NCBI GenBank assembly: GCA_020310875.1
Contig: CM035430.1
Location: 103,273,431 to 103,337,430 of the forward strand
Source: Ceratopteris richardii
Taxonomy: Eukaryota; Streptophyta; Polypodiopsida; Polypodiales; Pteridaceae
DNA length: 64,000 bases
Reading direction: 5' to 3'
The notes below the pieces were generated by a model. The model was not told where the DNA came from. It worked only from the letters and a program-made list of their open reading frames with translations, and searched no databases. Below are positions 39,551 to 50,404 of this stretch, piece by piece; within the stretch, counting starts at the first letter, position 1; every line of letters begins with the position of its first letter. Both the position numbers and the translations under genes were made by a program.

Positions 39551-41308
39551 ATGCAGGCAGAAGGACCATCGGAAGCTGGCCCCAGTACACCAATGGCCAA
39601 TATTGGAGAATTACTAGTGGAGCCCCATCCTACGGCTCAACCGCCTGAATTTCAAGGTTTCCCAGGGCCCATGCCAATCGACGATCCCCCAAGGGGTTAT
39701 ACTGAGAAGATTCATCGCAATTCTCACTGGTTTCAAGGGCTAGCAGGACCATTGGCGGATGCTGATTTTATATTTGAGGCCAATTTGACTTTTGATGACC
39801 GTACCTGGGGCAAATATCAGTTTTTCTCAAGAGAGTTCGAAGGATTACAGAACACGGAAGACCTAACGCACGTTTGGGCAAGAGCAGGGTTTACAGAGTA
39901 TTTCAGCGACCCCTTGCCTAAACTTGACTTCTACAGATGCTATTACTTGGTCACAACTTTGACAGCTTCTAAGAACAAGGATCTGCCTGGCACTTTTATT
40001 TTGCCATCCTTAGTGAACGATCCGCCATATAAGAGGTTTTATCTTTCTAAAGATTTGATTCGCACTGCAATCAAGATCCATGGTACGCACACTCCAACAG
40101 AACGAGAAAGGTTGGTTCCAGAGCCAATCAAACGTGGAGACGTTACTAAGTGGGAAGAGATTTCGGCGATCACACGTGAGCTTTCAAAACCACTGCGGAT
40201 ATGCATGCAGCACTTTGCTTTCCCCGCTCAGGACAGATTCATAATGCCTCACAAGTGCATATGGTTTGGCTTATATTTAGCATGTACTGGACCCCAAACA
40301 GTTGATCTAGCAAGTTGGATCATTGATCAGCTCTACTTAGCACAACACAGATGGGAACGAAAGAAGGTCATCAATGGATGTTGCGCTCTCACGCGCATAG
40401 TATATATGTGTTTGGCCTACGATTTACCTATCGAGCGAGCAATGACAAGTGAGGAGCTGAAAGCCTTCAAGGGAACAACAAAGAAAGCTAGGAAGGCCAG
40501 CAAAGGAAGAGCAGGAAAGCGAATGAGAGGAACTATCCCCTACCTTCAGGTGCCAGAATCACCCTCACCACAACCCTCTCCAGAGCAGTCTCCGACAGAA
40601 GCCACTCCAACGGTACAACCTATTCGCATACGATTATCAAGACCAATTGTAACGGAAGGCATTACCAGTGTAGTCACCTCACAGGAAACATCAGTTCAGG
40701 AACCGACCACCACTACAGCAAAAGTTCCCACCACTATTGGTGCGGAAGCTTTTTCTTTTCCGATACCTAACTTGGAAGCGAAACCCATAGATACAACGTT
40801 TGATTTCGAAATGCAAGATGCTTTCTCCAATGAATTTCAGTTTTCAAAAGGTCAAATCTTCTCTCAGGAATATGAGCGGCCAAGTTACCCGACCACGCCC
40901 CAAGACCAACCACAAGGACAAATAGTATCTAGTTCCGAGGAAGAAAGAACGGAAACCGACGAAGATGAAGGTGATGACGAAGCCAGCCAGGGCACTCATG
41001 AATCCCAAGAGCATGGACAGACAGATGAACAAGGACAACACACCGACACCCAAGGAGACACCAGTACACATGAAGATGAAACCTTTGAAGCAGCAGCTTA
41101 TACACTAGCCATCAAAAAGTTGTATCGTACAATGGAAAAATTTTGGGCGCGCAAGAAATTGACTGAGGAAGAGAGTCAAGCACTTATAGAACAGGAACTT
41201 GTCTCAAGCAGATTCGAAGAAGTATACATCAGAGGCTTCCGAGAACTTGTCAAATCAGTGGGATCCACAGAAGCCTTACGATATTTGCAGAGGAAACCAT
41301 TACTGTAG
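39551..41308 (+). CDS. Gypsy-C third ORF, N-terminal part, 585 aa, unknown function
   Basis: Open frame 60 bp after pol, in the env position. I do not recognise its domain. Residues about 50-310 look folded (WFQGLAGPLADADFIFEANL, FYRCYYLVTTLTASKNKDLP, PLRICMQHFAFPAQDRFIMP). About 320-345 is a strongly basic patch (KKARKASKGRAGKRMRG). About 350-515 is low-complexity Pro/Thr/Gln then acidic. About 520-585 is helical. I see no signal peptide or convincing membrane segment, so an envelope role is not supported. It resembles in position, and perhaps in kind, the extra ORF of plant Athila elements, but I could not match it. Coding homology continues downstream to 43783. Confidence 0.7.
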   Translation: MQAEGPSEAGPSTPMANIGELLVEPHPTAQPPEFQGFPGPMPIDDPPRGYTEKIHRNSHWFQGLAGPLADADFIFEANLTFDDRTWGKYQFFSREFEGLQNTEDLTHVWARAGFTEYFSDPLPKLDFYRCYYLVTTLTASKNKDLPGTFILPSLVNDPPYKRFYLSKDLIRTAIKIHGTHTPTERERLVPEPIKRGDVTKWEEISAITRELSKPLRICMQHFAFPAQDRFIMPHKCIWFGLYLACTGPQTVDLASWIIDQLYLAQHRWERKKVINGCCALTRIVYMCLAYDLPIERAMTSEELKAFKGTTKKARKASKGRAGKRMRGTIPYLQVPESPSPQPSPEQSPTEATPTVQPIRIRLSRPIVTEGITSVVTSQETSVQEPTTTTAKVPTTIGAEAFSFPIPNLEAKPIDTTFDFEMQDAFSNEFQFSKGQIFSQEYERPSYPTTPQDQPQGQIVSSSEEERTETDEDEGDDEASQGTHESQEHGQTDEQGQHTDTQGDTSTHEDETFEAAAYTLAIKKLYRTMEKFWARKKLTEEESQALIEQELVSSRFEEVYIRGFRELVKSVGSTEALRYLQRKPLL

Positions 41309-43783
41309 TATGACCCTCGTAGAATCCGTCTACTAACCAAACCTGGTGAATACATTCGGGTACCCACCGGTGGACAATCTTCAGAACAGGCCAGGGAAGC
41401 ACGTCTCGTCCCTGAAGGCTCATTGGCAGAAGACACCATTATCATCGACTCCCCACCCCGTACCACTACTATACATACCACCACAATAGTCGAAGTATCT
41501 ACCACCCCGACCGCTCCTCCTTCACCTCCCATCCATCCAGTCTCCCCCATACACCCTCCTTCTCCCAGAACAACATCCTCCTTCTCCGGCGGAGTAGCAG
41601 AAGTCGTCCTTATTCCCATTCATCCCACAATTCCCGCACCCACTCAACCTAGTCTACCCCCTAGCACACCCACCTTTCTATCAAATCCAATTTTCCCACC
41701 ATCCTTTCCGTCCTTCCCCACACCTCCAAGACCCCTTTTCCCATTCCCTCCTCCATTAACCTTCTCCCTAGTCTCACCTCCCCGACCCATCGTAACTCCT
41801 CTTTCCCCTTTCCACCAAGCCGTCCAAGACAACCCCTCTGTAAATTACTCGTCAACCTTTGTAAATCCTGTATTTACACCTACACACTTACCCACGATCA
41901 CACCACTATTCACAGTCACCGCACTCGACACCGCATCCAGCGATATGGATATATCACCACCCACTGCACCTCCCCTCACTTCATTTGTGGCACCACAATA
42001 TTTAAGCACACCACAATTTTCCACAATCACCACAGCATCCACTTTCCCACCCCCATTCCCCATTCCCTTTGCATCTACACCTACTGCATCTTTGCTTAGC
42101 ACATCGTTAATATTATCACCCACTGTAGATAATGCATTTCGACAAATGCTCACCTATATGACTCAAGTCAAAGATGAGTTCACATCTCTGGGAAATAATT
42201 ATCAGCAGCTGCAGAGGGACAACCAATGATTTACAGTCGCAGCTAAAGTCACTGACCATCGAGAATGCCTCCCTAAACACCAGATACCAAGAACTCCGAG
42301 AGGCATACCACAAACTAGAACTAGAAAGTGAAGAGAAAACCAAAGAGGCCACTGCTGATCTTGATAATTTGTTACAGGCACAGACCATTCGCAACGCAAC
42401 GTTAACACGAAATATGGGATTACTTAGAAGACACTTGGCAGCAGCGAAAGAAGAAAACCAGCGCTTATAAGAACAAAATAGAGAGAATCTAGAAGCTGCC
42501 TTAGATCAGCCAGACCAACCGCTAAGCCCCAGTCGCTTTAAGGCCGTGCCCTCAGAATCAACAAAAATAGATGATCATATCAGATTGTTAGATGAGTACA
42601 ACAGCATGAACGAGGAGTTTCAGAAACTCAAAGATGAAAACAAGATATTGCAGTTAAGAGCACCAATACCACAAGGCCTACCAGCTCCTGCGGACCCATC
42701 TCCTGACATCCTAGAGGAACTCAACGCTTTACGGGCCCAGGTATCTACTCTTCAATCACGGATAGAAGTATATGAAGCACCACCCAGACTAGACTCCCCA
42801 CCGGACCTACCAGCCAAGGAAGAAACAGTCACTACTCCAGTGGAGGAAACTTTTGAGGAAGCATATGAACCCCAACCCATCCTAGGTGGACGCGCCACGG
42901 CTGAAGGCCTGACGACTTTCGAACTTCCAACTCCCGCATGGATGAAGACGATAGAAGAACTTGGGACAACCCACTCAGCACGGGTAGAGGCATAGTTACA
43001 TGCAATGGCGATGATTGAAGAATGCATTTTACAGTCCCCCTAGTTTGCTCACTTGGCCCCGTGCAGATACATATCAGGGCACGAGCTACAGTATAAACCT
43101 TATTTCATGTTAATGGCAGAATATCAATTAGCCATAGAGAAAGAAACAGGCAAAAAGCCCTCCCACGCAACTCAATTTGAACCGCAAGATTTGCCATTAG
43201 ATGCGCAGCAAGGAGAAATCTATCAACCAGAATGGCGCGAGGATCTCTTACAGAAATATCCGGAAATGATCAGTACATGGGCCAAGGCACCACTACATTT
43301 AAAGTATAACCCATGTTGGGGACCAGTGCCACGTCGCCGCTAAATCCGATTTCAGTCAGACTTAATCCGAACTACCATTCAGATTCATCCTGGAAGGCAT
43401 TCACTATTAAAATACAGAATAACAAACAATGTCATGACTGGTTAAACTACCCATACTTCACTCCACCCACAGGACCACCAACAGTTGGATACATGATGGC
43501 CACGATTCGTCACTGGCTTCCTCGCTTGAAACATATGGATGATATAGCAGCACACATGACTATCAATATATTTGACATGATGCAAATGGTTTTCAAAGTC
43601 TTCCGACGCATCAAGGCACCACATGTAGACACCCCGGGATTTGAGCATGGTAATCTCGACCTTGCATATGATATGAGTACAACACCATCGCTTCGGGTGT
43701 GTTATGCCTGGCATTGCAGAATCAAATATTTACCAGCGTACTACAAGAAAACCTTCGAAGAGATGTTCACAACCGGTTTCTGA
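41309..43783 (+). pseudogene. Gypsy-C third coding region, C-terminal part, fossil
   Basis: Broken continuation of the third ORF. A long Pro/Ser/Thr-rich stretch (about 41423-42100, with PISPPTAPP-like words) leads to a coiled coil (about 42230-42480, RNMGLLRRHLAAAKEENQRL) and a C-terminal domain (about 43053-43783, PHATQFEPQDLPLDAQQGEI-like and CYAWHCRIKYLPAYYKKTFE). The last two are clearly homologous to the 663-aa ORF of Gypsy-F at 62003-63994. Several breaks are present. Confidence 0.8.
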
Positions 43784-43929
43784 GAATACCATTCAGAAGT
43801 GTTCATCAACGGGCCCACACATTTGCTTCAATTATTTGCTTGTGAACAGATGGTATATTCTACACATTATTGACTCCCACCATCCAATGAACCGCAACCA
43901 ATTGATTGGAAAAAACTCGAGGCAGATTT
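43784..43929 (+). other. Gypsy-C tail left of Copia-3
   Basis: Short stretch after the third ORF, homologous to the Gypsy-F sequence just downstream of its ORF (shared THLL-LFACEQ and LEAD readings). The Copia-3 array is inserted here. Confidence 0.75.
43925..43929. other. Copia-3 array target-site duplication, left
   Basis: GATTT, repeated at 61073-61077 after the fourth LTR. No such flank exists at the internal LTRs, so the whole array sits as one unit. Confidence 0.92.
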
Positions 43930-45007
43930 TGTGAAGAGAGATGGTGGATGCAATCCAAAGATGAGTAGGTGCCGCTACAACCAGCTTCACACCAGCCAAC
44001 TGAGACTTCAGAGTTGATTAGTAGACCCTTTGAGCTTCCTAAATCCACCAAAATATCAGCCAAGTACTTTGGAACATGTATCCCAAAAGTTTAAGTCAAG
44101 ACAGGCTAGTTGCGAAATGACTAGCTCCCAAAACTTGCTATTTTTGGACATACACCTGCTGGAAAAAATGAGCAGTGCTCTCAACCTGGAAGGAATTAGA
44201 AAAATTCCTTTTGGGCATAGCAAATAGACTTAGCAAGCTTCCTATTCCAAGTTAAAACACTTCAAATGATGGACTGAGCACTGAGAACAAGTTTCATCAA
44301 GTTCTGGAACATTCCCACAATTCTCGGGGCTCTGCAGAGATAGACCAGTAAGCAGTAAAATGCAGATATCTCCAAAAGTATAAATCCAATGACCTTGAGA
44401 ATTTATAGGTAGAAACTAGACAGTGAGAGCTATCCAACGCACTTTAAAACACTGAAAAAGGTTCAGTAAAACTCGAGATATGACCTTCTGAAGTTACTGC
44501 TCTGAGTGAGTATAGTAGAGAACAAAACAGAGAGGTAGATGATAATAAATGTATAGATTCACATATGATTACAACCACATTGGCAATGAATCTTTGCACA
44601 ATGGGAGTAGAATGATAGAGCTATGGAGTAAGCTCTTCAATCTCTACAAAATGACATGAAGTGGTCACGTACAAGGCTTGCTTATCGCCTCTTCCTTCTT
44701 GCTCCTTTTATAGCAATTCTTGGAGGGAGTTTTGAATTCGAATTCGAATGGCTCCACCTAAAAGTGATCCCCAAAGTTAGGAGAGATTCCCTCAGCTCAA
44801 AAATTCGTGATTTTGGTAGTTGGAGCCATGAATTTGCTTTTACATCATGGATGAGGTAAGCCATCCTTTTACTTTTTTCTTTTTCCATTTACAAGAGATA
44901 AAATGTACTCTTTTACAAGAGGTGTTCACATGACTACTCATATGACTTACAAATGAGGATAATATCAAGCATATCAAGCATGTAGGCTTGGGCAAAATGC
45001 ACCAACA
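43930..45007 (-). repeat. Copia-3 LTR 1
   Basis: 1078 bp, plus-strand TGTGAAGAGAGATGG to ATGCACCAACA. The minus strand carries a TATA box, CTATAAAAGG, at 44704-44713. Confidence 0.96.
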
Positions 45008-45021
45008 GCTCCCCCTCAAGC
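45008..45021 (-). other. Copia-3 unit 1 polypurine tract
   Basis: Minus-strand GCTTGAGGGGGAGC directly before the LTR. Confidence 0.9.
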
Positions 45022-45049
45022 CTAACATGCTTGGCCTCCAAATAAGTCT

Positions 45050-48000
45050 TCAATTGTCCTTGATTTCCTGCAAGCCAATCATCAACTTGAATCTACTTAA
45101 CTTCGTACCATCAAGAGCTTTCGTCAACATGTCTGCACATTGCATATCTGTAGAAACATAGGATAGTTGAATATCCTTGCTCAATAGCTTCTCCCTTACA
45201 TAATGGTAGTGGACTTCAATATGCTTGGTTCTAGCATGGTATACCGGATTAGCTGCTAGATGTAGTGAGCTTGTGTTGTCACCAAAGATGTGAGGTGTTG
45301 AAGAATGAAGTCCAAGATCTGTGTACAAAGATTTTAACCACATGATTTCTTGAGTTGCATTAGCCAAACCTCTATATTCAGCTTCAGTAGAAGATAATGC
45401 CACGGTTGGTTGCTTCTTCGATGACCAAGAAATGATTTTTGAACCTGCAAATGATATATACCCTGATGTGCTTCTTCTATCATCTTTAGATCCGGCCCAA
45501 TCTGCATCTGAGTAGACCTTTAGCTCAATATCTGAAGTATATGAATAAAACAAACCTTCATTCATGGTCCCCTTTAGGTACTTGAGGACTCGCTTGGCCG
45601 CTTCCATATGTGGTCTTCTCGGCTTATGCATAAACTGACTCAATATGCTAACACTATAGCATATATCCACCCTTGTGAGTGTTGCATAGTTTAAACTTCC
45701 AACCAAGCTTTGATAGCTTGTGATGTCTTCAATTGGCTCTCCTTCATAAGCACTAAGCTTATGATTTTGCTCCATAGGTGTACCTGCACACTTTGTATTT
45801 TCCATCTTGAACTTGACGAGCATGTCATGGACATACTTCCTTTGTGTGATGTATATACCTGAATCTGTGTAGATCAACTCCAATCCAAGAAAATAAGTGA
45901 GTGGTCCGAGGTCACTTATTTTGAACTCCTCCTTCATTTGACTCTTTACCTGTTTGATTCCTTCAAGATCATTGCCTGTGATAATAATATCATCAACATA
46001 CACACATAAATAGATCACTTCAGATCCATTCCTCTTTATGAACAAAGAGGTATCCGCCTTGCTAGCTTTGAATCCTTGGTCCTGCAAATAAGTAACCAAT
46101 CTGAAATTCCAAGCTCTTGGAGCTTGCTTCAATCCATACAAAGCTTTCTTTAGTTTGCATACATAGTTAGGATGATGTGCATCCTCATATCCAGGAGGTT
46201 GTGCCATATACACTTCCTCAGAAATCCATCCATTCAAGAAAGCATTCTTTACATCAAGTTGATAAAGATTCCAATTTCTAGATGCAGCAAGACTAATGAG
46301 AACCCTAATTGTAGGCATTTTTGCAACAGGAGAGAAAGTCTCCTCATAATCAATACCATGGGTTTGAGCAAACCCTTTAGCAACTAACCTTGCTTTGTGT
46401 CTATTTATACTTCCATCTGGATTCCTCTTGATTTTGTATATCCATCGAGATCCGATTATCTTCATAGATGGCTTGTTAGGTACAAGCTCCCAAGTGTCAT
46501 TCTCCTTCAAGGCTTCCATTTCTTCATCCATTGCATCTCTCCAAGCTTTCTTGCTTTGTGCTTCTTCAAATGTGGTAGGTTCTTCATTGGTTGAATCCTT
46601 TGCAATGTAGATTGAGTGCTTGGTGACCAAAGAAGTATCATAACCAAACCTCTCTGGTTTCTTCTTCTCCCTCGAAGACCTTCTAAGTGGTTGATGTGAG
46701 CTCTCGGGTCCATATGTAGCATCCTGCATCTTTGCTTTACCTTTGTTCTTCCATAGCTTTAGTCTTTCCAAGTCTTCTAGGTCAATCTCCGAATCACTTT
46801 CTTCAATCTGCTTTGGCTCCTTTGGTTGAAGTGATGGAAAATCTTCATCCAAGTCATATGGCAGCTTCACTTTCCTGTCATCATCAAACCATGATTTGTT
46901 TTCATCAAAAATTACATCTCTACTCACAGAAAATCCTTTATTGGTTGGATTGTACAATCTATATCCTTTTTGGTTTTGATCATAACCAATGAATACACAC
47001 TTCTCTGCCTTGGGATCCAATTTCCCTCTTACTTGAGAAGGAATGTGAGCATAGGCTAAGCATCCAAAGATTTTACAATGCTCTAGACTAGGTCTTCTTC
47101 CATTCCACACTTCATATGGAGTGGTTCCATCTAGTGACTTAGATGGAAGTCTATTTATGAGATATGTGGCTGTCGACACAGCCTCTGCCCATAGGTAGTT
47201 CGGCAATCCCTTTTCATTGAGCATGGACCTTGCAGCTTCGACAATAGCTCTGTTCCTCCTCTCTGCTACACCATTGAGTTCGGGTGTATACCTTGTAGTG
47301 ACTTCCCTTTTAATGCCTCTTTCATGCAAGAAGGCATCAAATTCAAAAGAGAAGTATTCTCCTCCACCATCTGATCTGAGTCGTTTCAAAGTCCTACCTG
47401 TTTGGTTTTCAACAAGAGCAATATACTTCTTAAAGCAATTAAACACTTCATCCTTGTGCTTCATGAAAAACAGAATGGTCCACCTGCTACAATCATCTAT
47501 GAAAGACACATAATATCTTGAGCCTGATATAGATGGCTCCTTACTTGGACCCCACACATCCGTGTGCACTAGATCCAAAGGATTTTGATACATATATCCT
47601 TTCTTATTGAAAGGTTGTCTATGAGCCTTGCCGAGTTGACAAGCTTCACACTTATAAATCATGTGTTGCCTTGTGATATTAGGCAAACCAAGTACACTTT
47701 GGTCCCTGCAAATCTGTTTGAGTGTCCTCTCACCAATGTGAGCAAGCCTTTTGTGCCATATCTCCAACTCTGTTAGAGTTTGAGATCCATAGCTAAACAA
47801 AGCTATGTTCTTTGTATCTTCCACTTCAAAAGTGAAAAGCCTTCCTGTCTTTTCTCCTTTGGCAATCCTTCGAAAGCCTTGCCTTGGGTCTTCAACATAT
47901 GCTCCAAATCGATTGAATCTAACCTGCAATCCTTTTTCAACAATCTGTCCAACACTTATTAAATTTTTGGTAATTGTAGGGACATACAAGACTTTGCTTA

Positions 48001-49258
48001 AGAGGTTCATATTCCCATCTGATGTCTTCACATTACCTATCTTCTCCACTGAGTGCTTTGTGTCATCTCCTGTCTGCACTTCATGCTTGTTATGAGGATC
48101 TTCCAAATCAGAAAGTAAAGCCACATTTCCTGCTACATGGTTCGAGCATCCCGAATCAATGTAAAATATGTGATCAGCATCCTTACCCTTCTTCGTTGAT
48201 AGATTCATAATCAATAATGAATCTTCTTGACTTTGGTCCTCTGCATAGTTATTGTAATCTCTTCTTCCTCTATGGCCACTTTGATAGTTGTTGTTGTTGT
48301 TGTAATTGTTGTTGTAGTAATTGTTGTTGTAGCCTCCATTGTACCTGCCTCTATTTGATCCATAGCCACCTCTATTGAATCCTCTTCCTCTTGAGTTCCT
48401 CGGGTTCCTGAAACATTCTTGAGTAGTATGGTTAGATAAGCCACATATGTTGCAAGGTTGAGATGATTGGAATCTCCCCCTGCCTTGCTTTCCACCTCTG
48501 CCTCTTCCTCTAGCTCTTCCTCTACCTGCAAAGTTTGCTTGGAAAGAGCTTCCTTCATCTTCATTCTTCCTATTCTTTAACTTGTCCTTGACCTTAGCTT
48601 TATCAGAATATAAGGCAGAAGTTTGATTACCTCTTGAGGACTCACCACCTTTGCTAATCTTTGCTTCATGAGTGAAGAGTTGGCCCATGAGTGTGTTGAG
48701 GTCGGGTACATGCATATCCATGTATAAATCCATGGCTGTTGTGAATGACTCCCACTTGTCGTCTGCTTTGATTCCATTCATGATTTGTCTTATGATTTGC
48801 TCCTCTTCAATTACCTCTCCAATGCTTCCAAGTTGGTCGGAAATCTCCTTCATCTTTGTGACATAATCAGTCACATTTTGCTTCGGGCTTTTCTTCATTG
48901 TTGTGAACTCCATCCACAATTGGTTCTTCCTTGCTCGAGTGTTGGAAGAGAAGAAAGAAGCAAGTGCATTCCAGGTTTCTCTTGATGTCTTGCATCCCTT
49001 GACATGAGGTAAAAGAAAATCAGAGATTGAGTTTAGAATATAGGACCTTGCAAGTGCATCCTTCGAACACCAATTCGAAAGTCCTTCCACTTCTTCATGT
49101 GATGGTTGCCCTTTGTTCCTCATGGTTGGCATTGCTTCATCTCCGGATATGAATCCATATAGATTCCTTCCTTGAAGGTAAGCCTCCATCCTTAGAGACC
49201 ATGCCGGGTAGTTGTTTCGATCCAATTTGTCAATTGTTGATGGAAATCCATCTCCCAT
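45050..49258 (-). CDS. Copia-3 unit 1 gag-pol, 1402 aa
   Basis: Single open gag-pol frame of a Ty1/Copia element. Gag: N-terminal DKLDRNNYPAWSLRMEAYL, UBN2-like region to about 200, Arg/Gly-rich stretch, zinc knuckle CNICGLSNHTTQEC (269-282), Asn/Tyr/Gly-rich repeats 300-330. Protease: YIDSGCSNH with Asp368. Integrase: H502, H507, C537, C540; catalytic Asp567, Asp630, Glu666 with 35-residue spacing. Reverse transcriptase: about 905-1150, LDVKNAFLNG, YGLKQAPRAW, YVDD 1087-1090. RNase H: YSDADWAG about 1249-1256, [28 protein letters not shown]. Length and order are normal for Copia. The start lies just inside the primer site at 49272-49283. Copia capsid is normally made in excess over pol by family-known RNA-level control, and none is visible here. 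It looks whole. Confidence 0.97.
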   Translation of the reverse strand: MGDGFPSTIDKLDRNNYPAWSLRMEAYLQGRNLYGFISGDEAMPTMRNKGQPSHEEVEGLSNWCSKDALARSYILNSISDFLLPHVKGCKTSRETWNALASFFSSNTRARKNQLWMEFTTMKKSPKQNVTDYVTKMKEISDQLGSIGEVIEEEQIIRQIMNGIKADDKWESFTTAMDLYMDMHVPDLNTLMGQLFTHEAKISKGGESSRGNQTSALYSDKAKVKDKLKNRKNEDEGSSFQANFAGRGRARGRGRGGKQGRGRFQSSQPCNICGLSNHTTQECFRNPRNSRGRGFNRGGYGSNRGRYNGGYNNNYYNNNYNNNNNYQSGHRGRRDYNNYAEDQSQEDSLLIMNLSTKKGKDADHIFYIDSGCSNHVAGNVALLSDLEDPHNKHEVQTGDDTKHSVEKIGNVKTSDGNMNLLSKVLYVPTITKNLISVGQIVEKGLQVRFNRFGAYVEDPRQGFRRIAKGEKTGRLFTFEVEDTKNIALFSYGSQTLTELEIWHKRLAHIGERTLKQICRDQSVLGLPNITRQHMIYKCEACQLGKAHRQPFNKKGYMYQNPLDLVHTDVWGPSKEPSISGSRYYVSFIDDCSRWTILFFMKHKDEVFNCFKKYIALVENQTGRTLKRLRSDGGGEYFSFEFDAFLHERGIKREVTTRYTPELNGVAERRNRAIVEAARSMLNEKGLPNYLWAEAVSTATYLINRLPSKSLDGTTPYEVWNGRRPSLEHCKIFGCLAYAHIPSQVRGKLDPKAEKCVFIGYDQNQKGYRLYNPTNKGFSVSRDVIFDENKSWFDDDRKVKLPYDLDEDFPSLQPKEPKQIEESDSEIDLEDLERLKLWKNKGKAKMQDATYGPESSHQPLRRSSREKKKPERFGYDTSLVTKHSIYIAKDSTNEEPTTFEEAQSKKAWRDAMDEEMEALKENDTWELVPNKPSMKIIGSRWIYKIKRNPDGSINRHKARLVAKGFAQTHGIDYEETFSPVAKMPTIRVLISLAASRNWNLYQLDVKNAFLNGWISEEVYMAQPPGYEDAHHPNYVCKLKKALYGLKQAPRAWNFRLVTYLQDQGFKASKADTSLFIKRNGSEVIYLCVYVDDIIITGNDLEGIKQVKSQMKEEFKISDLGPLTYFLGLELIYTDSGIYITQRKYVHDMLVKFKMENTKCAGTPMEQNHKLSAYEGEPIEDITSYQSLVGSLNYATLTRVDICYSVSILSQFMHKPRRPHMEAAKRVLKYLKGTMNEGLFYSYTSDIELKVYSDADWAGSKDDRRSTSGYISFAGSKIISWSSKKQPTVALSSTEAEYRGLANATQEIMWLKSLYTDLGLHSSTPHIFGDNTSSLHLAANPVYHARTKHIEVHYHYVREKLLSKDIQLSYVSTDMQCADMLTKALDGTKLSRFKLMIGLQEIKDN

Positions 49259-49271
49259 GTTGCTTGACTAT

Positions 49272-49283
49272 GCTCTGATACCA
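49272..49283 (-). other. Copia-3 unit 1 primer binding site (initiator tRNA-Met)
   Basis: Minus-strand TGGTATCAGAGC, the canonical plant Copia primer site, one base from the LTR. Confidence 0.95.
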
Positions 49284-49284
49284 C

Positions 49285-50362
49285 TGTGAAGAGAGATGGT
49301 GGATGCAATCCAAAGATGAGTAGGTGCCGCTACAACCAGCTTCACACCAGCCAACTGAGACTTCAGAGTTGATTAGTAGACCCTTTGAGCTTCCTAAATC
49401 CACCAAAATATCAGCCAAGTACTTTGGAACATGTATCCCAAAAGTTTAAGTCAAGACAGGCTAGTTGCGAAATGACTAGCTCCCAAAACTTGCTATTTTT
49501 GGACATACACCTGCTGGAAAAAATGAGCAGTGCTCTCAACCTGGAAGGAATTAGAAAAATTCCTTTTGGGCATAGCAAATAGACTTAGCAAGCTTCCTAT
49601 TCCAAGTTAAAACACTTCAAATGATGGACTGAGCACTGAGAACAAGTTTCATCAAGTTCTGGAACATTCCCACAATTCTCGGGGCTCTGCAGAGATAGAC
49701 CAGTAAGCAGTAAAATGCAGATATCTCCAAAAGTATAAATCCAATGACCTTGAGAATTTATAGGTAGAAACTAGACAGTGAGAGCTATCCAACGCACTTT
49801 AAAACACTGAAAAAGGTTCAGTAAAACTCGAGATATGACCTTCTGAAGTTACTGCTCTGAGTGAGTATAGTAGAGAACAAAACAGAGAGGTAGATGATAA
49901 TAAATGTATAGATTCACATATGATTACAACCACATTGGCAATGAATCTTTGCACAATGGGAGTAGAATGATAGAGCTATGGAGTAAGCTCTTCAATCTCT
50001 ACAAAATGACATGAAGTGGTCACGTACAAGGCTTGCTTATCGCCTCTTCCTTCTTGCTCCTTTTATAGCAATTCTTGGAGGGAGTTTTGAATTCGAATTC
50101 GAATGGCTCCACCTAAAAGTGATCCCCAAAGTTAGGAGAGATTCCCTCAGCTCAAAAATTCGTGATTTTGGTAGTTGGAGCCATGAATTTGCTTTTACAT
50201 CATGGATGAGGTAAGCCATCCTTTTACTTTTTTCTTTTTCCATTTACAAGAGATAAAATGTACTCTTTTACAAGAGGTGTTCACATGACTACTCATATGA
50301 CTTACAAATGAGGATAATATCAAGCATATCAAGCATGTAGGCTTGGGCAAAATGCACCAACA
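49285..50362 (-). repeat. Copia-3 LTR 2 (shared)
   Basis: 1078 bp, appears identical to LTR 1. Serves as the 5' LTR of unit 1 and the 3' LTR of unit 2. TATA box 50059-50068. Confidence 0.96.
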
Positions 50363-50376
50363 GCTCCCCCTCAAGC
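50363..50376 (-). other. Copia-3 unit 2 polypurine tract
   Basis: Same GCTTGAGGGGGAGC as in unit 1. Confidence 0.9.
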
Positions 50377-50404
50377 CTAACATGCTTGGCCTCCAAATAA
50401 GTCT

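Noticed and set aside
39551-41308. Third ORF as a viral envelope gene
   Set aside because: It is in the env position, but no signal peptide, membrane anchor or cleavage-site pattern is visible. Pro-rich and coiled-coil regions follow instead.
41176-41619. 147-codon antisense ORF in the Gypsy-C third coding region
   Set aside because: Gly/Val-rich reading opposite a Pro/Thr-rich sense region, a common artefact of low-complexity coding sequence.
46172-48985. Many plus-strand ORFs of 60-100 codons opposite the Copia-3 gag-pol
   Set aside because: They repeat exactly in all three units and are antisense shadows of the real gene, with no domain of their own.
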